Made by a program: the position numbers and the translations under genes
Assembly: GCA_013399305.1 (NCBI GenBank)
Contig: VXAI01000115.1
Coordinates: 2,065,907 to 2,129,906, forward strand
Source of the DNA: Rostratula benghalensis
Lineage: Eukaryota; Chordata; Aves; Charadriiformes; Rostratulidae
Direction of reading: 5' to 3'
DNA: 64,000 bases
Part shown: in pieces, positions 1-12,857 of the stretch
How positions within the stretch are numbered: position 1 is the first letter of the stretch
Layout: each line of letters begins with the position of its first letter
Notes under the pieces: generated by a model
What the model saw: only the letters and a program-made list of their open reading frames with translations
Database searches by the model: none
What the model was told of the DNA's origin: nothing

Positions 1-3000
1 GTTCTCATGCTTGCCTGTAGCTCTGCACTGTCCCTGATCAACAGAGACTTTTAATTTCCTAAACATAAACACAGCAAGAATGATGATAATTCTGCAGCTG
101 TTGTTGAAGGAGGAGGAAATTCTATGCAAGGAGTAAGTAAGAGTAATATTGCTGTTACACCCACACAGACACACAAACTAAAAGTAATACAAAAATTAAT
201 TAAAGAAAGAACTCCCTCACCAACTTTAGAAAATCATAGCAAAAATAGATTTTTTTTTTCAAGAATGCCTGTCTTTTTTGTTGTTTCATAATGAAATATA
301 CAGTAGATGTCTCAATAATCAAATAATAAAGAACAGTGAAGATTTCTTTTGAATGGACTGCGTGTTCTGGTAAAGGGTGCAGCAGAGTATCTAAGAAGCT
401 GCATTGTCACCTGGAATACTGGATCAATTTTTTCTTGATTAGGTAGAAATAGAAATTATTTAGATAATTATTTTGGTTGCAGATACAGAATTTATCTTTT
501 TTAGAAATCTTATTAATTTTCTTCAATAAGATTCTTTATCCTCTGTTCTATGCAGAACTTCTGTATGATATGTAATCCTATATATAAAAAAGTGTATCTT
601 ACAATAAGATGTGCAGTTTTACTAGTATCCTCATATCATATCTAGCTTTTATGGCAGTGGGAAAAGTAAGAGGGAATAGTGAATATTTTTATTAATATTA
701 AAAAATGAGTATCACCTATCAGTTGGGCCATTTGTGTTATATACTTCATCTGTACTGTACCTAGCCAAAAAAATTTCCTCATTTCACTTTGTTACTGTTG
801 CCAGCAGATACAAATGAATTAACATTTTTAACCACCTATATATAATTTTCAAATTTTTTAAAAACTAAGTTTGTCTTAGCTGTGTCTCTGCAATTCCCTT
901 TACTGTGAGCAGAAGTCTTGTGCTCCTCTTCAGGGAGAACACAACCAAAATTCAAGATTCTCCATAATTGAGTTGGAGGGAAAGGGATTTTATTCTAATT
1001 TTATTAGAATGAGATTCTCTGAAGGAATGTGTTTTAGCCTGAAATGTCTGCTACCAAAAGTCAGAGCTAAGTACTCTTTGTGCTTGATTTAATTAATCAT
1101 TATAATTATCTTCCAGTTATGTTTTTCTTTCTTTCTTTTTTTTTTTTTTTTTTGATCAACACTTCCTGGTTTTCTTGGCTAATAAAAAGATCAGAGTTGA
1201 AGATTATAGGTTGCTGTATTTACTCTCTGTGAAGATGAAATGTGATAAACAATGCCACAACAGTTTGCTTAGATCCAAAAATGAGGTTTATTAGCATGGA
1301 GACATAGAGAGGAGTTAGCTTAATTTTATGGACAGATCATCATAAGAAGAGTTGGATTAAAACAAAAGAGCCAAAGAGCCAAAAAAGTGTAAGCCAAAAT
1401 GTTCCTCTTGCTTTGAATAGTCTCAATGATTTCTTATAAATTCTGCACAGTTTACAAGTACAAATCTGCTTTCTTCCTACTGACCCCACAAACTCAGCAT
1501 GGAATTAGAAAGTCACGCTGTGGTATTTTTGGCCTATCTGTTGTCAGGACTAAAACTATTTACATTATACTGATACTTTGCATTCTTGCACAGATCAGCA
1601 CCTCCAAAAATCCAAAATGATTTTTTGGCTCTGTGGTGGAGCTGGCTTGGTAATATGAAAAGCAGCAAAATGCCATTGTTGATGCTGCATTTTAAGCTGT
1701 TTCTAAAGTACTCAGAATATGTACACACCCTTTCTCATACAACTTTTTAAAAAATATTTTTGTTATTGATAGGTACATTATCCCATCTAGTCCCATCTAG
1801 TACTGTTGATACAAGCAGACCTCCACTGCAGTGAAAACAGTCAAGTAGCGTGTTACCCATCCAATACCCACCACTCTGACAACAGTCTGTCCTTTGTGGT
1901 TATGTTTCTTCTGCCACTAAAACACCTCTATCCTTTTATTGCTGAAAGTCTTGTGCAGAGACACCTAACCTGAAGCAATTAACTTTAAACGTGTTCTTAA
2001 AAATCTTCCCTTCCAATTCATGCCATGAACATTTATGCAAGTCATAAGCTTTGAATGGGTAGGACATAGCCAGTTCCCAGAGCTATAAAATATGCAAGAA
2101 GGATGTTCTGTATTCAGAAACTGCTGTTCCAGCTTTTAAACCAAAATAACATCAGCTTTCATGTTGGCACTTACCCAAGTTTCCCAGATGCTGCTATATT
2201 ATTCATAATTAGGACTACATATTTTTTCAGTGATTTTGTTATAGTACGATAATTCATACACAGAGTAACATAAACATGAAGGTAAATTTATTCCTGAATA
2301 ACAGTTCATTTATCAATATATGTTTGTAAATGTATTTTGCATCCACATTTACAATTATGATCTAAAAAATTTCAAGAAAGCTGGAGGTTTGTTTTTCTCC
2401 TTACAAAACAGCCTAACAAACAATGAATTCCACTCAAAAACAGTGGCACATAAGCTGCATGTATGCCACAGTTGTCTAATCATTGACCGTAGTGTTTATC
2501 AATACCATAAATTACTCAATGTAATCACTGAACATGCATACTAGCTGTTTCCCTTCTCTCAAGAATGATCAAGACATTACCAGTGCATAAGATTAGGGGA
2601 CTAATTTATGAAAGCAAAACTGGGGGGAAGGGGAAGTGAGCTAACCATGACCATTACTTACACCAATATGATAATAAACTTGGTTCTTCAAATTCAGCTT
2701 ATTGGGGTAGAGAAAATTTCCTGACACACAGAAGGGGCTCAGCAAACCTTCTTCTAAGCTTTAAAGTTTTTTTTTTAAATGTTAGTAATTTAATATAGGA
2801 ATTATGGGAGTGTGGTGAATTTAAACCTAAAAGGTTTATGAGGATGTAAAAGCAAGCTGTCAAAATAAAAATTCTTCTGTTCTCTTAACTCAAGTAATAA
2901 TTACCTTTGGTTCCTGTCCCAATAACAGAGAGCTCCTATGGCTTTGCTCTGGACTTGCTCTTACTTCACCTGCACATCACAGCTGAGGAGGTGGATGAGT

Positions 3001-3722
3001 CCCCCCACACTCAACTCCAGAACAGATCTCCCCCTACCCCTGCTTTTGCAAACTGAGTCACCCACTGAACAGGATCTCACTAAAACTAGTAAAGTTTCTT
3101 GACCCTTCTGCTCCCAATAGGATGCCACTTCCAGCCACATCCTGACCTTACACCCTCATGATACGTATGCTAAAATTATCCTGCCAATTGCTTTCTATTG
3201 CATGTGGCCTTCATTATATTTAGCATTTAGACTGGCCTGAAACCACTTTTTTCTCTGCAGAAGCACAAAAATGCTCCCATCGTCTTTCCCACAAACCGGA
3301 AGAAGAGGCATAACTCCTCAGGAAGATCTGAAAATGTGTATGACTTTGTCTTAAGCAAGCTGGCTTAGATCCCACTGGGAATGAAATATCTGCATAGACT
3401 TCAGCTTTGGCTAAATAAATCAGCAGTACATCAGACCCACAGCACCACTGCCAGCTTGTGCTCACTGTGTTAGAGACAGCCCAAATGCACATTTCTGGAC
3501 ATCAGTCACACCTCTAGCTGCAGCATAGGGTGGCCCATGGGTACCAGGACTGTAAGGATCCTCAGTGCCCTGCAGAGATCTTGTTTGTGCACAAGAAATT
3601 AAGAATAAGTTCCACTTCTCTGGGTTCCTGTGATACCACAAGCATATTCACCATCACCCTTCTCCCCAGTCCCATGACACCTCCTGCTCTGTGCTGTGTG
3701 ATGAACCAGAGTAGGAACCACG
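1..3722. other. AT-rich intergenic DNA, no gene seen
   Basis: No coding exon, RNA gene or recognisable transposon was found. Open frames are all under 100 codons and resemble no family I know. Local structure is limited to a pyrimidine tract at 1122-1153 (CTTT units running into a long T run) and a perfect 10-bp duplication (TCCCATCTAG twice) at 1781-1800. Positions 2930-3200 are less AT-rich but hold nothing identifiable. A diverged, unrecognised old repeat cannot be excluded by eye. Confidence 0.6.
1122..1153. repeat. Pyrimidine (CTTT)n / poly-T tract
   Basis: A low-complexity run of T interrupted by C at about four-base spacing, ending in a long uninterrupted T run. It may be the reverse-strand A tail of an old retrosequence, but no body of such an element is recognisable beside it. 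Confidence 0.85.
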
Positions 3723-3778
3723 GTATCATAAAATCATTTAGATTGGAAAAGACCCTTAAGATCATGGAGTCCAACCAC
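3723..3778 (-). mobile_element. CR1 LINE, 3'-terminal scrap (minus strand)
   Basis: About 55 bases match the extreme 3' end of a CR1 retrotransposon read on the minus strand: a degraded ATCATAAAATCATTTAG start, then GATTGGAAAAGACCCTTAAG and ATCATGGAGTCCAACCA. The diagnosis rests on this terminal block, which recurs in other copies in the window (for example 48,783-49,004 on the plus strand). The element is extremely 5'-truncated, as is common for CR1, and has no coding content. The flank after 3778 is not recognisably CR1. Confidence 0.8.
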
Positions 3779-6700
3779 AGAAGTTGAAGGAGAATGGCTA
3801 GGTTGAAGAAAAGCTCTGCAGAGAGAAGGCTTTATTCTCCCCTCTAGCAGATAAGTTTCTTGACCCAGCCCACTGACCAACACCGCAATTGTTGGTGCCA
3901 GCACAGCCCGAGAGCCATGATGTGGCTGGACTAGCCAAGGAAGAGAAGTTAACAGCTGAGAATATGGATGACAGCATTGAGGTGTTCGAGAAGTTCCTCC
4001 CTGCTCACAAGCAACAAGTTTACACAAAGAGATTTCAACAGAAGAGATCAGGGCCAGCACAGCCACTTGCAAAATAATCAACAGAAGCCAAGATTGCCAC
4101 TTCTCCACAGCACACTGTCACACCCCGGTCCCTTCCTGGAGCAAGTAGTAACAAGGCTCTCCTTTCTCACTTGGTTATGAGACACACACTCCCTGGCAGA
4201 GTGTCCAGAGTCCAGCTTGAATTTCAGCACATCAGCCTCACAGCTGTAAAGGATGCCCTGTGTCAGCAGAAGTGATTGTAGCTTCCTAAGTGGTGAGTGC
4301 CTACCCTGCCCACCACATCACCACACTCACTGCCTGGCTCCCCATCCTTTCCCTGAACCATTTCCCATCACAGATGACCCAGTGGTCAGTTTGAAAACAT
4401 CAAAAGTAGCTGAACCACAGCTTCCCAAAAAACTGGGGCAGGAGCTGAGAAGCTGAGGAACAGAACTGTGCTTCTGAGCAAAAGCTTCACTTTTCAACCT
4501 CACAGTACCAATGACAAAATTCATAGAAGTCATAACGACATCTCTGTACATGGCTTACAACCTACTGTCACACTGGGTGCATCGTGCAAACCACTGCACT
4601 CTGTTCCACTAGTGCAGACAGAAAAGGGAAAGGTGATTGAGCCAATATCAGGGGAGAAACCCAGAGGAGAGACTCTCTATTCCTGAATACCAGGAGCTGA
4701 GTGAAGAGCTTACAGCTTTTTCAAGGCAGAAAATCTTTGCTCTTTTGAAGAAAATGTTGATGAATTACCATGCAATTCCAATGCCTTCATTATACCTTTC
4801 TGAACACAAACATAATTCAACTGAATGCAACTCCAGGTATTATAAGGAAATGTGTGGAAAAACTTATATCCTGCGGGCAAAGCACAAAATTCATTATCTT
4901 TAATTGAGAGCTTCACAAAATCACCATTGTCAGGATTTATTACTGTGGCTTAGTTTTCCTGTGTGTCTCTTACTGTTATGTGAATGGAAAAGAGTGAGGG
5001 GTACCTTAAGGGAGGATTATAAAATGAGTTGTGAATTGTAACCAGGAGGAAAGAGGTTTACTTAGGAATATATAATGAATACAAGCTACAGAGATGGATG
5101 CCTTCTCACAGATGTCTATGTAATGGGGGTAAATACAGCTGAGTATACAATAAATGGAGAGATGATAATTAAATCCATAGATGATGGAATTTCCATGCTT
5201 CAAAACTCAGTATAGGGCAATAAGTAAAAGCTGAAGATCCTGAACCACAATGCGGAACACATTCCAGAAACCCCTGACTGAAAGCATCCATCCACCTGCC
5301 ACTTCTGCTTGTGCTGAGGTTGGGCACTTCAAATGAATGCTTAATCTGGCAGAGAGTTTACAAAATGGCAGGAACACTATCCAAAACACCAAACATTTTA
5401 TTTAGTCTTGAAAACATGGTATTTTGAATTTCAGCTGCCATCCGGCAGAAAATGCGAGTCTTACGTGCTCCTGCTGAGATACTCTACTCTTCAGTCAAGA
5501 TGCCATATTCCAAAGCAGGTCATCCTGGAAGCTGTCTCACTTTATTTAAGGACACTGCTGTAATTTATCATCAAGGAAATCTCTAGGAGGAAAAGACCTG
5601 TCATTCTTCCTCTACAAACTTCACAAAATCCATTATTTCTCTCATTTGCTCCAGTCTTCCCCTTCTCCTTTTCCCATCCATCTCTTCTTCTCCCAAACAG
5701 CTTCCTTTGGATGTAAGCACAATATGTTCATAGAAGTCATCACTGAATCAATCTCAAGCTTCCTGCAGAAAACCTCAGCCACAGTAGACATATGTAGGGT
5801 TAAACACATTTCTGGGAAAAAATCCCTTTAAGTCAAAGTAAGTTACCCTAAGGCTGAATTTATCCAACAATAATGAGAACTTCAAAATGGAAAATACTGT
5901 TCTTCAGAAACCCCATTTTTAAATGTCACTTCCAAATGAAAAACTTGCAGAACTGTTTTCAGGTATTGTGTTTATCAGGGAATTTGGTGGGAAGGCTGGA
6001 TAAGGAACCCCATCAATGTAGCACTGCTGTTTATTCTACTTATGCTGTTTATTCTTAGCATAAGAAACTGTCCTCTCATCCTCTGTGCATAGAAAAAGCT
6101 GCCCATGGGCAGGCAGAAGAAGTAGGAATCCAGATGGCTGTACTCATGCCAAAACCACCATAAACTGAGCCATGGCCAGAGTCTTCCTTAAAGCTTCACT
6201 GCCTGGTATTTAATAAACTCTGAGATAAAACCTAACACTAGACTCCAAGTAGGAGAGCAAGAGATTAATTGACTTGACTCACCTAACACAATGTAATAGC
6301 CTTTTCCTCCTGTTAATTCTCAGTACCAGAGACTTAATGACACTACAAGCTGTAGGGGTGCACTCTGCTTGTATGTGATTTTATGGCTCTACAGCAAACT
6401 GCCAAGTGTCTCAGGTTTTTTCCATACAGTGTTTTTGGTGCCAGTAATGTCAGGTGTACATATATGTTAAGTACATATAAATATATTCATTGTCCTAAAA
6501 CAGTGGTGTTACCTTTGTCTATGCAGATAAAGCTTCACAGTGGTGCCATTTTAGATACTCACAGGGTTTTTTTCAACCACAGTTTGTTTACTTCCTGCGC
6601 TACTAGTCTGTTAACTACCACTCATCTAATTTACCTGTATTGTCATATAACTTGTTCCCACCTGCTGGTTTTTTCTTCATCAGCTGCACTTAAAGTTTTA

Positions 6701-7747
6701 TTTTTGCCAGAGCATGTATATCTGTGAAAGCTGATATTTCAAACCTGAGGAGGAGGGTGACCTAATTTTAGGTGGCTGGGTTTTTGTGTTTTTTTCTGGA
6801 ATATAATGAACTTTTGAGAAATTAGGAGAGATCTTTCTTGGTAATTATCAATTGTTCATTTCTCTCAACAAAATGAGAACTGATGCTATTAGGTTTCTTA
6901 AAAACATGCTGTTAATACCTATAAACAAGCACAAGAGGCCAAGCTGTACACACTGTAATGTTCTGATTTTTCCTACTGGCTTTCCTAAAACACAGCAGCA
7001 CTAAAAGCTGTACACTGTATTCTGAATTTTTATATCCCTGCACTGTTTTCACAATCCTGTTTTTCTGTAAAAATTTTAAAGGATTATAAAAATGTATAAT
7101 TGTTATTAAAAAAAAGAAAAATGAAAAAGCCTTGCATTTCACTGAATTACTGTCATGGTGATAAAGCAATTTTAATTCTACCCTGCTGCATACTGTAAAT
7201 TAGTCAAGAAGCTTGACTGTGGCCCTACATTATGAGGAACTGAGTGGCATATCTTTCCATTATCTTCTTTAGGTTATAAACTTGCAGCTGCATGGTGCAT
7301 TTCAGTAGTCAACACGGGCTCTATCTTTCTCCCATTGACAGACAATAAATCTTAAAAAAAGATGTCGCTATTGTGGAAGGCTTGCAGAGCATTTGCCTGA
7401 CAGATGTTTAAGAGACAGGGTTGTAAATCTGACTACTTTTACAGCAAAAGAAAAAAATAATCAATTTGTGAACTTTGTAATGAATATTGTCAATCTGGGT
7501 CAGCATTCATGCCAGTTAAGAAGCTCTATTCAAGGGGTTGAGGTTATTTTCCTTCTCAGAATAAGAAAAGTAGAGCAGGAAAAAAAAAAAAAAAAAGTAT
7601 GGATCTGAAGACCTCCTTTTGCAAAATGACATATGAGCAGCAAAGACAGTATTGTGCCTAGTAGGATTAACATCGTTGTACCAAAACACAATTCCTCAGG
7701 CACATTTGCCTGGAAGTACCATCTTCTCGGTATCTTCTGGATAGAGT
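3779..7747. other. Intergenic DNA, no gene seen
   Basis: No exon, RNA gene or clear repeat was identified in this roughly 4-kb stretch. Frames such as the 114-codon one at 6383-6727 and the 124-codon minus-strand one at 3734-4108 have no recognisable domain or plausible splice context and look like chance. An A17 run lies at 7580-7596, about 170 bases before the next CR1 copy. The region around 3800-4700 is somewhat richer in G+C than its surroundings, but I cannot assign it. Confidence 0.55.
7580..7596. repeat. Poly-A run (A17)
   Basis: Seventeen uninterrupted A residues. CR1 elements do not end in poly-A, so this is not the tail of the CR1 copy that follows. It is either a simple repeat or the tail of an unrecognised retrocopy. 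Confidence 0.9.
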
Positions 7748-7749
7748 GA

Positions 7750-8459
7750 TGTTTACTGCTGCTGGGGAGCAGCTCTGAGGAAAAAGACCTGGGAATCCTG
7801 GTGGATAACAGGATGACTATGAGCCAGCAATGTGCCCTTGAGGCCAAGATGGCCAATAGCATCCTGGGGTGCATCAAGAAGAGTGTGATCAGCAGGTTGA
7901 GGGAGGTTATCCTGCCCCTCTATGCTGTCCTGATGAGGCCCCATCTGGAGTACTGTGTCCAGTTCTGGTCCCCCCAGTTCAGGAAGGACAGGGAACTGCT
8001 GGAGAGAGTACAGCAGAGGACCATCAAGATGATTAGGGGACTGGAGGATCTGTCTTACAAGGAAAGGTTGAGGGACTTGGGTCTTTTTAGTCTGGAGAAG
8101 AGAAGGCTGAGGGGGAATCTGATCAACACCTACAAATACTTAAAGGGTGGGTGTTGAGAGGAAGTGGCCAGTCTTTTTTCAGTGGTGCCTAGCGAGAGGA
8201 TTACAAGAAATGGGCACAAACTTGAACATAAGAAGTTCCATCTAAACATGAGGAGGAACTTCTTCACTTTGAGGGTGGCAGAGCCCTGGATCAGGTTGCT
8301 GAGAGAGGTGGTGGAGTCTCTATGTCTGGAGACATTCAAAACCTGCCTGGATATGTTTCTGTGCAACCTGCTCTAGGAGGACCTGCTTTAGCATGGAATT
8401 TGGACTAGATGATCTCCAGAGGTCCCTTCCAACCCTTATCATTCTATGATTCTGTGATT
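7750..8459 (+). mobile_element. CR1 LINE, 5'-truncated copy with ORF2 C-terminus
   Basis: This copy covers the 3' portion of a CR1 non-LTR retrotransposon, reading rightwards. A 118-codon open frame at 7801-8157 encodes the C-terminal part of the ORF2 (reverse transcriptase) protein, with recognisable blocks [24 protein letters not shown] and YLKGG in the usual order. It ends at a TGA, after which the CR1 homology continues in other frames. The 3' end is TTGGACTAGATGATC, CCAGAGGTCCCTTCCAACC and then ATTCTATGATTCTGTGAT. The upstream endonuclease and RT domains are missing, so it is a dead fragment. Its closest relative in the window is 63,331-63,845, sharing the unusual CATCTAAACATGAGGAGGA block. 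Confidence 0.95.
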
Positions 8460-9018
8460 TCACAGAGGTGAAGCAGCCCCAAAACCCTTCAGGGGTCTGG
8501 GTGGTCTCAGAGACTCATGGACACCAGGTATCTAAGGATGCCTGTCACATACCTAAATTCATAACAGCTTCTCTAGAAGTCTTATTAGAAGGCAAAAAAA
8601 GCTCAGGAAAGTGAAGGCAGATCTTCATGGTGTAATGCAGCAGATGTAGATAGCCCAATAGACAGCTTGAGAACTGGAATCTGAGAAGATGGCTTTATGA
8701 ATGAAGGTGTGATACTGATTGATGTCAGATTATCACTCATGTGGCTGCATAGTGCTGAACAGTGCTGAGTCAACAGTTTGAGCTCATCTCCAGAAATGGC
8801 GACATAGCTTCTTTCAGAGCATCTAAAGAACCAAACCTATTTGATTCATATTTACAGGTTTTTTTGCAAAAGTCCTTTGAGTTTCAAGGGACCTGCCTTG
8901 TTAGCACTGGTGAAGAGATGACACCATTTGTCCTTCTTGTTCACTTTGTGTTGCTCAGCATCTCTGAGGTGTTGCCACAAAGGGACTTCCTGTAAGAAGA
9001 GCAGTTTTATTTCCATCT

Positions 9019-9236
9019 GAATTTGAGTAAGGGCACAACCGGTAGAAAATGTCTCTCTGAGACTTGCCACCCAGCATCCTTTGCATCCCTTGCATCTCTT
9101 CTTCCTAATGTCTTCTGAGGTACTACCTCAGAATTTGAGTAAAGGCACAACTGGTAGAAAATGTTTCTCTGAGACTTGACCCCCAGCGTTCTTTCTATCT
9201 CTTACATCTCTTCTTCCTAATGTCTTCTGAGGTACT
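9019..9236. repeat. 112-bp tandem duplication, two copies
   Basis: Unit one starts with GAATTTGAGTAAGGGCACAA at 9019. Unit two starts at 9131 with the same words, one base changed. Both run through GTAGAAAATGT and CTCTGAGACTTG and end in CTTCTTCCTAATGTCTTCTG followed by AGGTACTA. The offset is 112 bases from beginning to end with no net indel, so the two copies align without gaps. The copies differ mainly by scattered substitutions in the middle (for example the TTGCATCCCTTGCATC part), so the duplication is not recent. Confidence 0.92.
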
Positions 9237-9704
9237 ATACTTAAGCTGTTTATGAGGTTTTTCTTACAATCTGATTTTGACAGACCTCCTGCTTGAGACT
9301 TCTCATTAAATAGAAGAGGACTCACTCAACACTTGGAAGGTGTTTGACTGTTTTGTTTTTGGTTGTTTTTTTTTTTGCTATGCACAGCATAATCTTTCTA
9401 GGTGAAAGGATAATTCTTCCACCATGGGTATCCTGCAGCTTGGGACAGAATTAGAACACATCTCACACATTAATATCATGATTTGTAGTGTAATTTTGTA
9501 CCATGAAAAGGCCATCATTTGTCACATAACAAAGAAGCATTTGCAGCTGGAAATGTTTGATTATTTCTTCCTGGAATGACCTGGCCATTCAGTGTATCCC
9601 ATTATCTTTGCCTATTTGGCAGAAGGAAATTAATAACATCAGTAATATCCTAGGAAGTTAGATAATGAGCTCTTGAGCTACACTCATCTTACAATTCCTA
9701 GTTT

Positions 9705-9757
9705 AATGTTTAAACTCATCAGTTGGTCTCAATGTTTAAAGCTCACCAGTTGGTCTC
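9705..9757. repeat. 26/27-bp tandem duplication
   Basis: AATGTTTAAACTCATCAG plus TTGGTCTC at 9705-9730 is repeated directly as AATGTTTAAAGCTCACCAG plus TTGGTCTC at 9731-9757, with one inserted G and one substitution. The pattern suggests replication slippage. Confidence 0.85.
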
Positions 9758-10300
9758 ACTTCAGTGTCTCAGTGTTTGTCAAGGATAATACATAGAACTT
9801 CAGTCTTAAAATGAAAGACACTGAGTGCATCTCTATATCACTTTTAATAGCTCTCTTGGCATTTGCACGAGAATAATTGAAGGTTATGAAAACTTTCACA
9901 GAAATGAACAAACTATTACTCCATTGAGAATTTTAATATCTGATTTAAAACTCATGGTCTAATAGGGTAATGTTTTACTCATTTGTAATTCTTTTGAAGA
10001 AGTAGTGTTATATGCAGACAATGTAAGTCAGGTATTAGCCTTACCTTCATTTAGTGAGCCCATTCTCTCTGTTACAGATGGGTTACTGCATCTCTGCTTA
10101 GTACTGTCATTATAGTAATTACTGAGCGTGTCTATCTCATGGTGCTACTGACCCCTCTTCTGTTCTTTCTTTTCAGGTCTGCAGACTCATCCTCTCATTT
10201 CCTGTCTCTTTTCAAAGTTGGCTAAAAGATTCTGATCCTTTGACAATTCTGATTTTTCTTCTCCTGGAAGTTTTTGATCTTAATCATTTCAGTTCACCAC

Positions 10301-10323
10301 AAAAAAAAAAAAAAAAAAAAAAA
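10301..10323. repeat. Poly-A run (A23)
   Basis: Twenty-three uninterrupted A residues, followed by TATGATGAAC. No recognisable retrocopy body is seen upstream. Confidence 0.9.
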
Positions 10324-11687
10324 TATGATGAACAAGCATTAATGGGCAATTGAGTAGTAGAAATTACAGTTTAGAGTATCTTCACAGTAATAGACTGGAA
10401 TCTTTTTTGTCCTCTCCCTTTTCCTTTGTAAGATATTTCCATCCTGCTTATTTCAAGCTAAATCTAAGTAAGTTCTCATGTGGCTAAGGGCTGGAAATTA
10501 ACTTCCAACACATTCTGCAACCCTCAGAAGTGTGGTGATAGGGGCACAGGCCATTCCCAATGTCACCAAGCCACTTGTAGCTCATACTTCTATCTGAGTC
10601 AAGACTCCTGACTTAAAATGCAGAATGGAGCCATGGAGGTCTCCTGGCAGGGCAGGACAATGCCCTCCTCACAAGCCCTGCCCTTCTCTGCAGTATTGCC
10701 ACAGCCGTGGCTTGAACCATTTCTCTCTGCAAATTTAAACCCAAACTTCAGCACTGTTGTCAAATGTGCTGTTCTTATAGATTTCATGATGCAGGGTACC
10801 AAGGGAGATAAGAACAGTACTTTGTGTCCTCTGGAGCCTATGCAGCCTGCAGGTAACATCTAAGGGTATCAACATTCAGGTATCTTTGTAAGAGAGGCAG
10901 CTATGAATCCCTCAAATAGCTAACAGTGACAGGAAAAAGATTTTTTAGTCACTGCTTTTATCAATCCATCCAGGATCACGGTTGTCTTGGGAAAAAAAAA
11001 AGGTCCCTCTAGTATTTGTGTTCTCAGTGCCTAGTGCAAAGGAGTGCTGGTTCGTCAGTGGAATCCTTAAATTTTTTTGCAGTTGAAATACCAGTACTAT
11101 GAATAAGTGAGCTAAAGGTTTCACACTACATCCCACTAGTCTTTTGTTTTCAAATTCAGTCTTTAGCTGTTCTGTGTTCATTGATGACCTGTTTTCCTTG
11201 AAGCAAAATTCACTAAGGAGACAATTCCAACAGGCATATCAGATCCGAAATCATAAAATATTAAAGTTTTTATTTCAATTCTGACTGTCAATTTGCTTTT
11301 CCTAGCAGGGTTCCAACAGTCAGCTGCTGCTATTTACTTTCCTACAGGACATTTTATACTCATTTGTAGCAGAGATTGGTGAGTCAAGTTTAACAGTGGG
11401 AGAACAATAACAGCCTGCAAAAACAGTGAAGTGCAAAATGGGTACATTTATCTGAACTATTACAACACTAATATGATGACCATTAAAAAGAATTCTGAGC
11501 TTCCAAAAGACATAATGCTACAGATTTGATGGGATCTTTCCTAGAAAATATTTATGTAATAAGATGATCCTTCTCAGCTCTTTTTGCTGTGACTCTGAGC
11601 AGTGTTTCCAAGCATCTCTTGCCCAGAAGTGATGTGCTGGCATCAGTGGCTAGGGCAGCAGTGGCGCTGGGAAGTTGTGGTCGTCGT

Positions 11688-11704
11688 ATGACCCCTGCTG
11701 GCAG
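11688..11704 (-). promoter_or_regulatory. CTCF-like motif (weak call)
   Basis: Read on the minus strand, the sequence TGCCAGCAGGGGTCAT fits about 12 of 14 core positions of the CTCF consensus CCASYAGRKGGCRC. The mismatches are T for the second G of GGC and T at the last position. It lies in a small GC-richer island in AT-rich DNA. Single motif matches are common by chance, so this is only a candidate. Confidence 0.25.
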
Positions 11705-12684
11705 GAAATAATTGATAATAAAATGCGAGAGGAAAAGGGGGTTTTGTTTGCAATGAATGACATGCTGTTACTGAATCAGTAAACCGCATAAGTTAAAGAG
11801 TAAGGGTAAAAATAGAAGAGATAAACAAAAAATTGTGGAACATAAGACACAAATGAGTAAAAATTATTAATTTAAACTGTTGACAATTGCATTTTATAAA
11901 GACAGGACAAAAGTTTCTGACAGCCCACCTCTGTTCTAGATGTGTCCTGATGCAATGTGCCTCATATATGTCCCCAAGAGCTGAACTCTCCTGTGATATA
12001 TGGCATGCTGACAACCTGTCTCCTTGTGCAGCTAAGCCCAATGCCTGGAGAGATCATCTTCTGTCTCCAGTGTCTGTGATTAATACAGGTAGGCATGTGT
12101 TAAGTGTCAGTTTTTGACAAGGTTACTGGAGTTTTCTAATGGCTTTAGTACTACTACTGGCCACATCAAATCTAGGCTTCAGTGACACAGAGTTGAGTGT
12201 GGTCCAGAACTCACCCCTACTTCCCAAATGGATCATGCTGCAGTCAGTAGTATGCCATAGTGTAATTCATGCTCCGCAGTTGCTTGAAGCCAAGTAATAC
12301 TTAAGGGATATGGAATGGAGAATGCTCCAACAGACTATCTGTGATTTTGCTGTTCATTCTGGTTATTGTACAACGAATATCTTAATTTGGATTACACATT
12401 GTTTCCCTTTCAAAATGCAGTTAATTTCCAACACACTCTTAGATTAGCTACGTGTTGAGAAGCTGTCATGCATTTTATCGGTGACTTCTGTTACTAAATC
12501 TGGGACTGACTCATGACTCATCAGTCCAGCACTCTGTTGCTGAGGTCTCTCTCTGTTCTCTTGGCCAGCCACTATAGCACAGGCCCAAGCTGGAGGCCTT
12601 TCCCATGGAGCAGCCAGATGAGATAGATGAGATCTCCGCTGTGATTTACAGTTATTTTCTTCTGAGAAGTTCAAAGGATTACAT

Positions 12685-12750
12685 TAATAAATAAATAAAT
12701 AAATNNNNNNNNNNNNNNNNNNNNNNNNNNNNTAAATAAAAATAAATATT
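12685..12750. repeat. (TAAA)n microsatellite containing an assembly gap
   Basis: TAAA units at about 12,685-12,704 run into 28 N characters (12,705-12,732) and resume as TAAATAAAAATAAAT afterwards. The gap lies wholly inside the microsatellite, so the number of repeat units is unknown and any coordinate past it depends on the gap estimate. Confidence 0.95.
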
Positions 12751-12857
12751 AAGCTGAAATTGAAAAGAATACATAGAAAAGGGTTAGAAGGGTTAGTGTA
12801 GCTAGGTTACATCTGTCATTTACCAGGGGAGAAACAAGCCAAGGCTCGTAGTCATCC

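Larger units (their letters stand above)
8460..12857. other. Intergenic DNA with local tandem duplications
   Basis: No gene or recognisable transposon was found. Notable local structure is a 112-bp tandem duplication (9019-9236), a 27-bp tandem duplication (9705-9757), an A23 run (10,301-10,323) and the gapped TAAA microsatellite near 12,685-12,750. A short GC-richer patch at 11,580-11,710 contains a CTCF-like motif. Confidence 0.6.

Noticed and set aside
11654..11670. Plus-strand CAGCAGTGGCGCTG as a CTCF site
   Set aside because: One base is missing between CAGCAG and GGCGC compared with the CTCF core, so the spacing is wrong.
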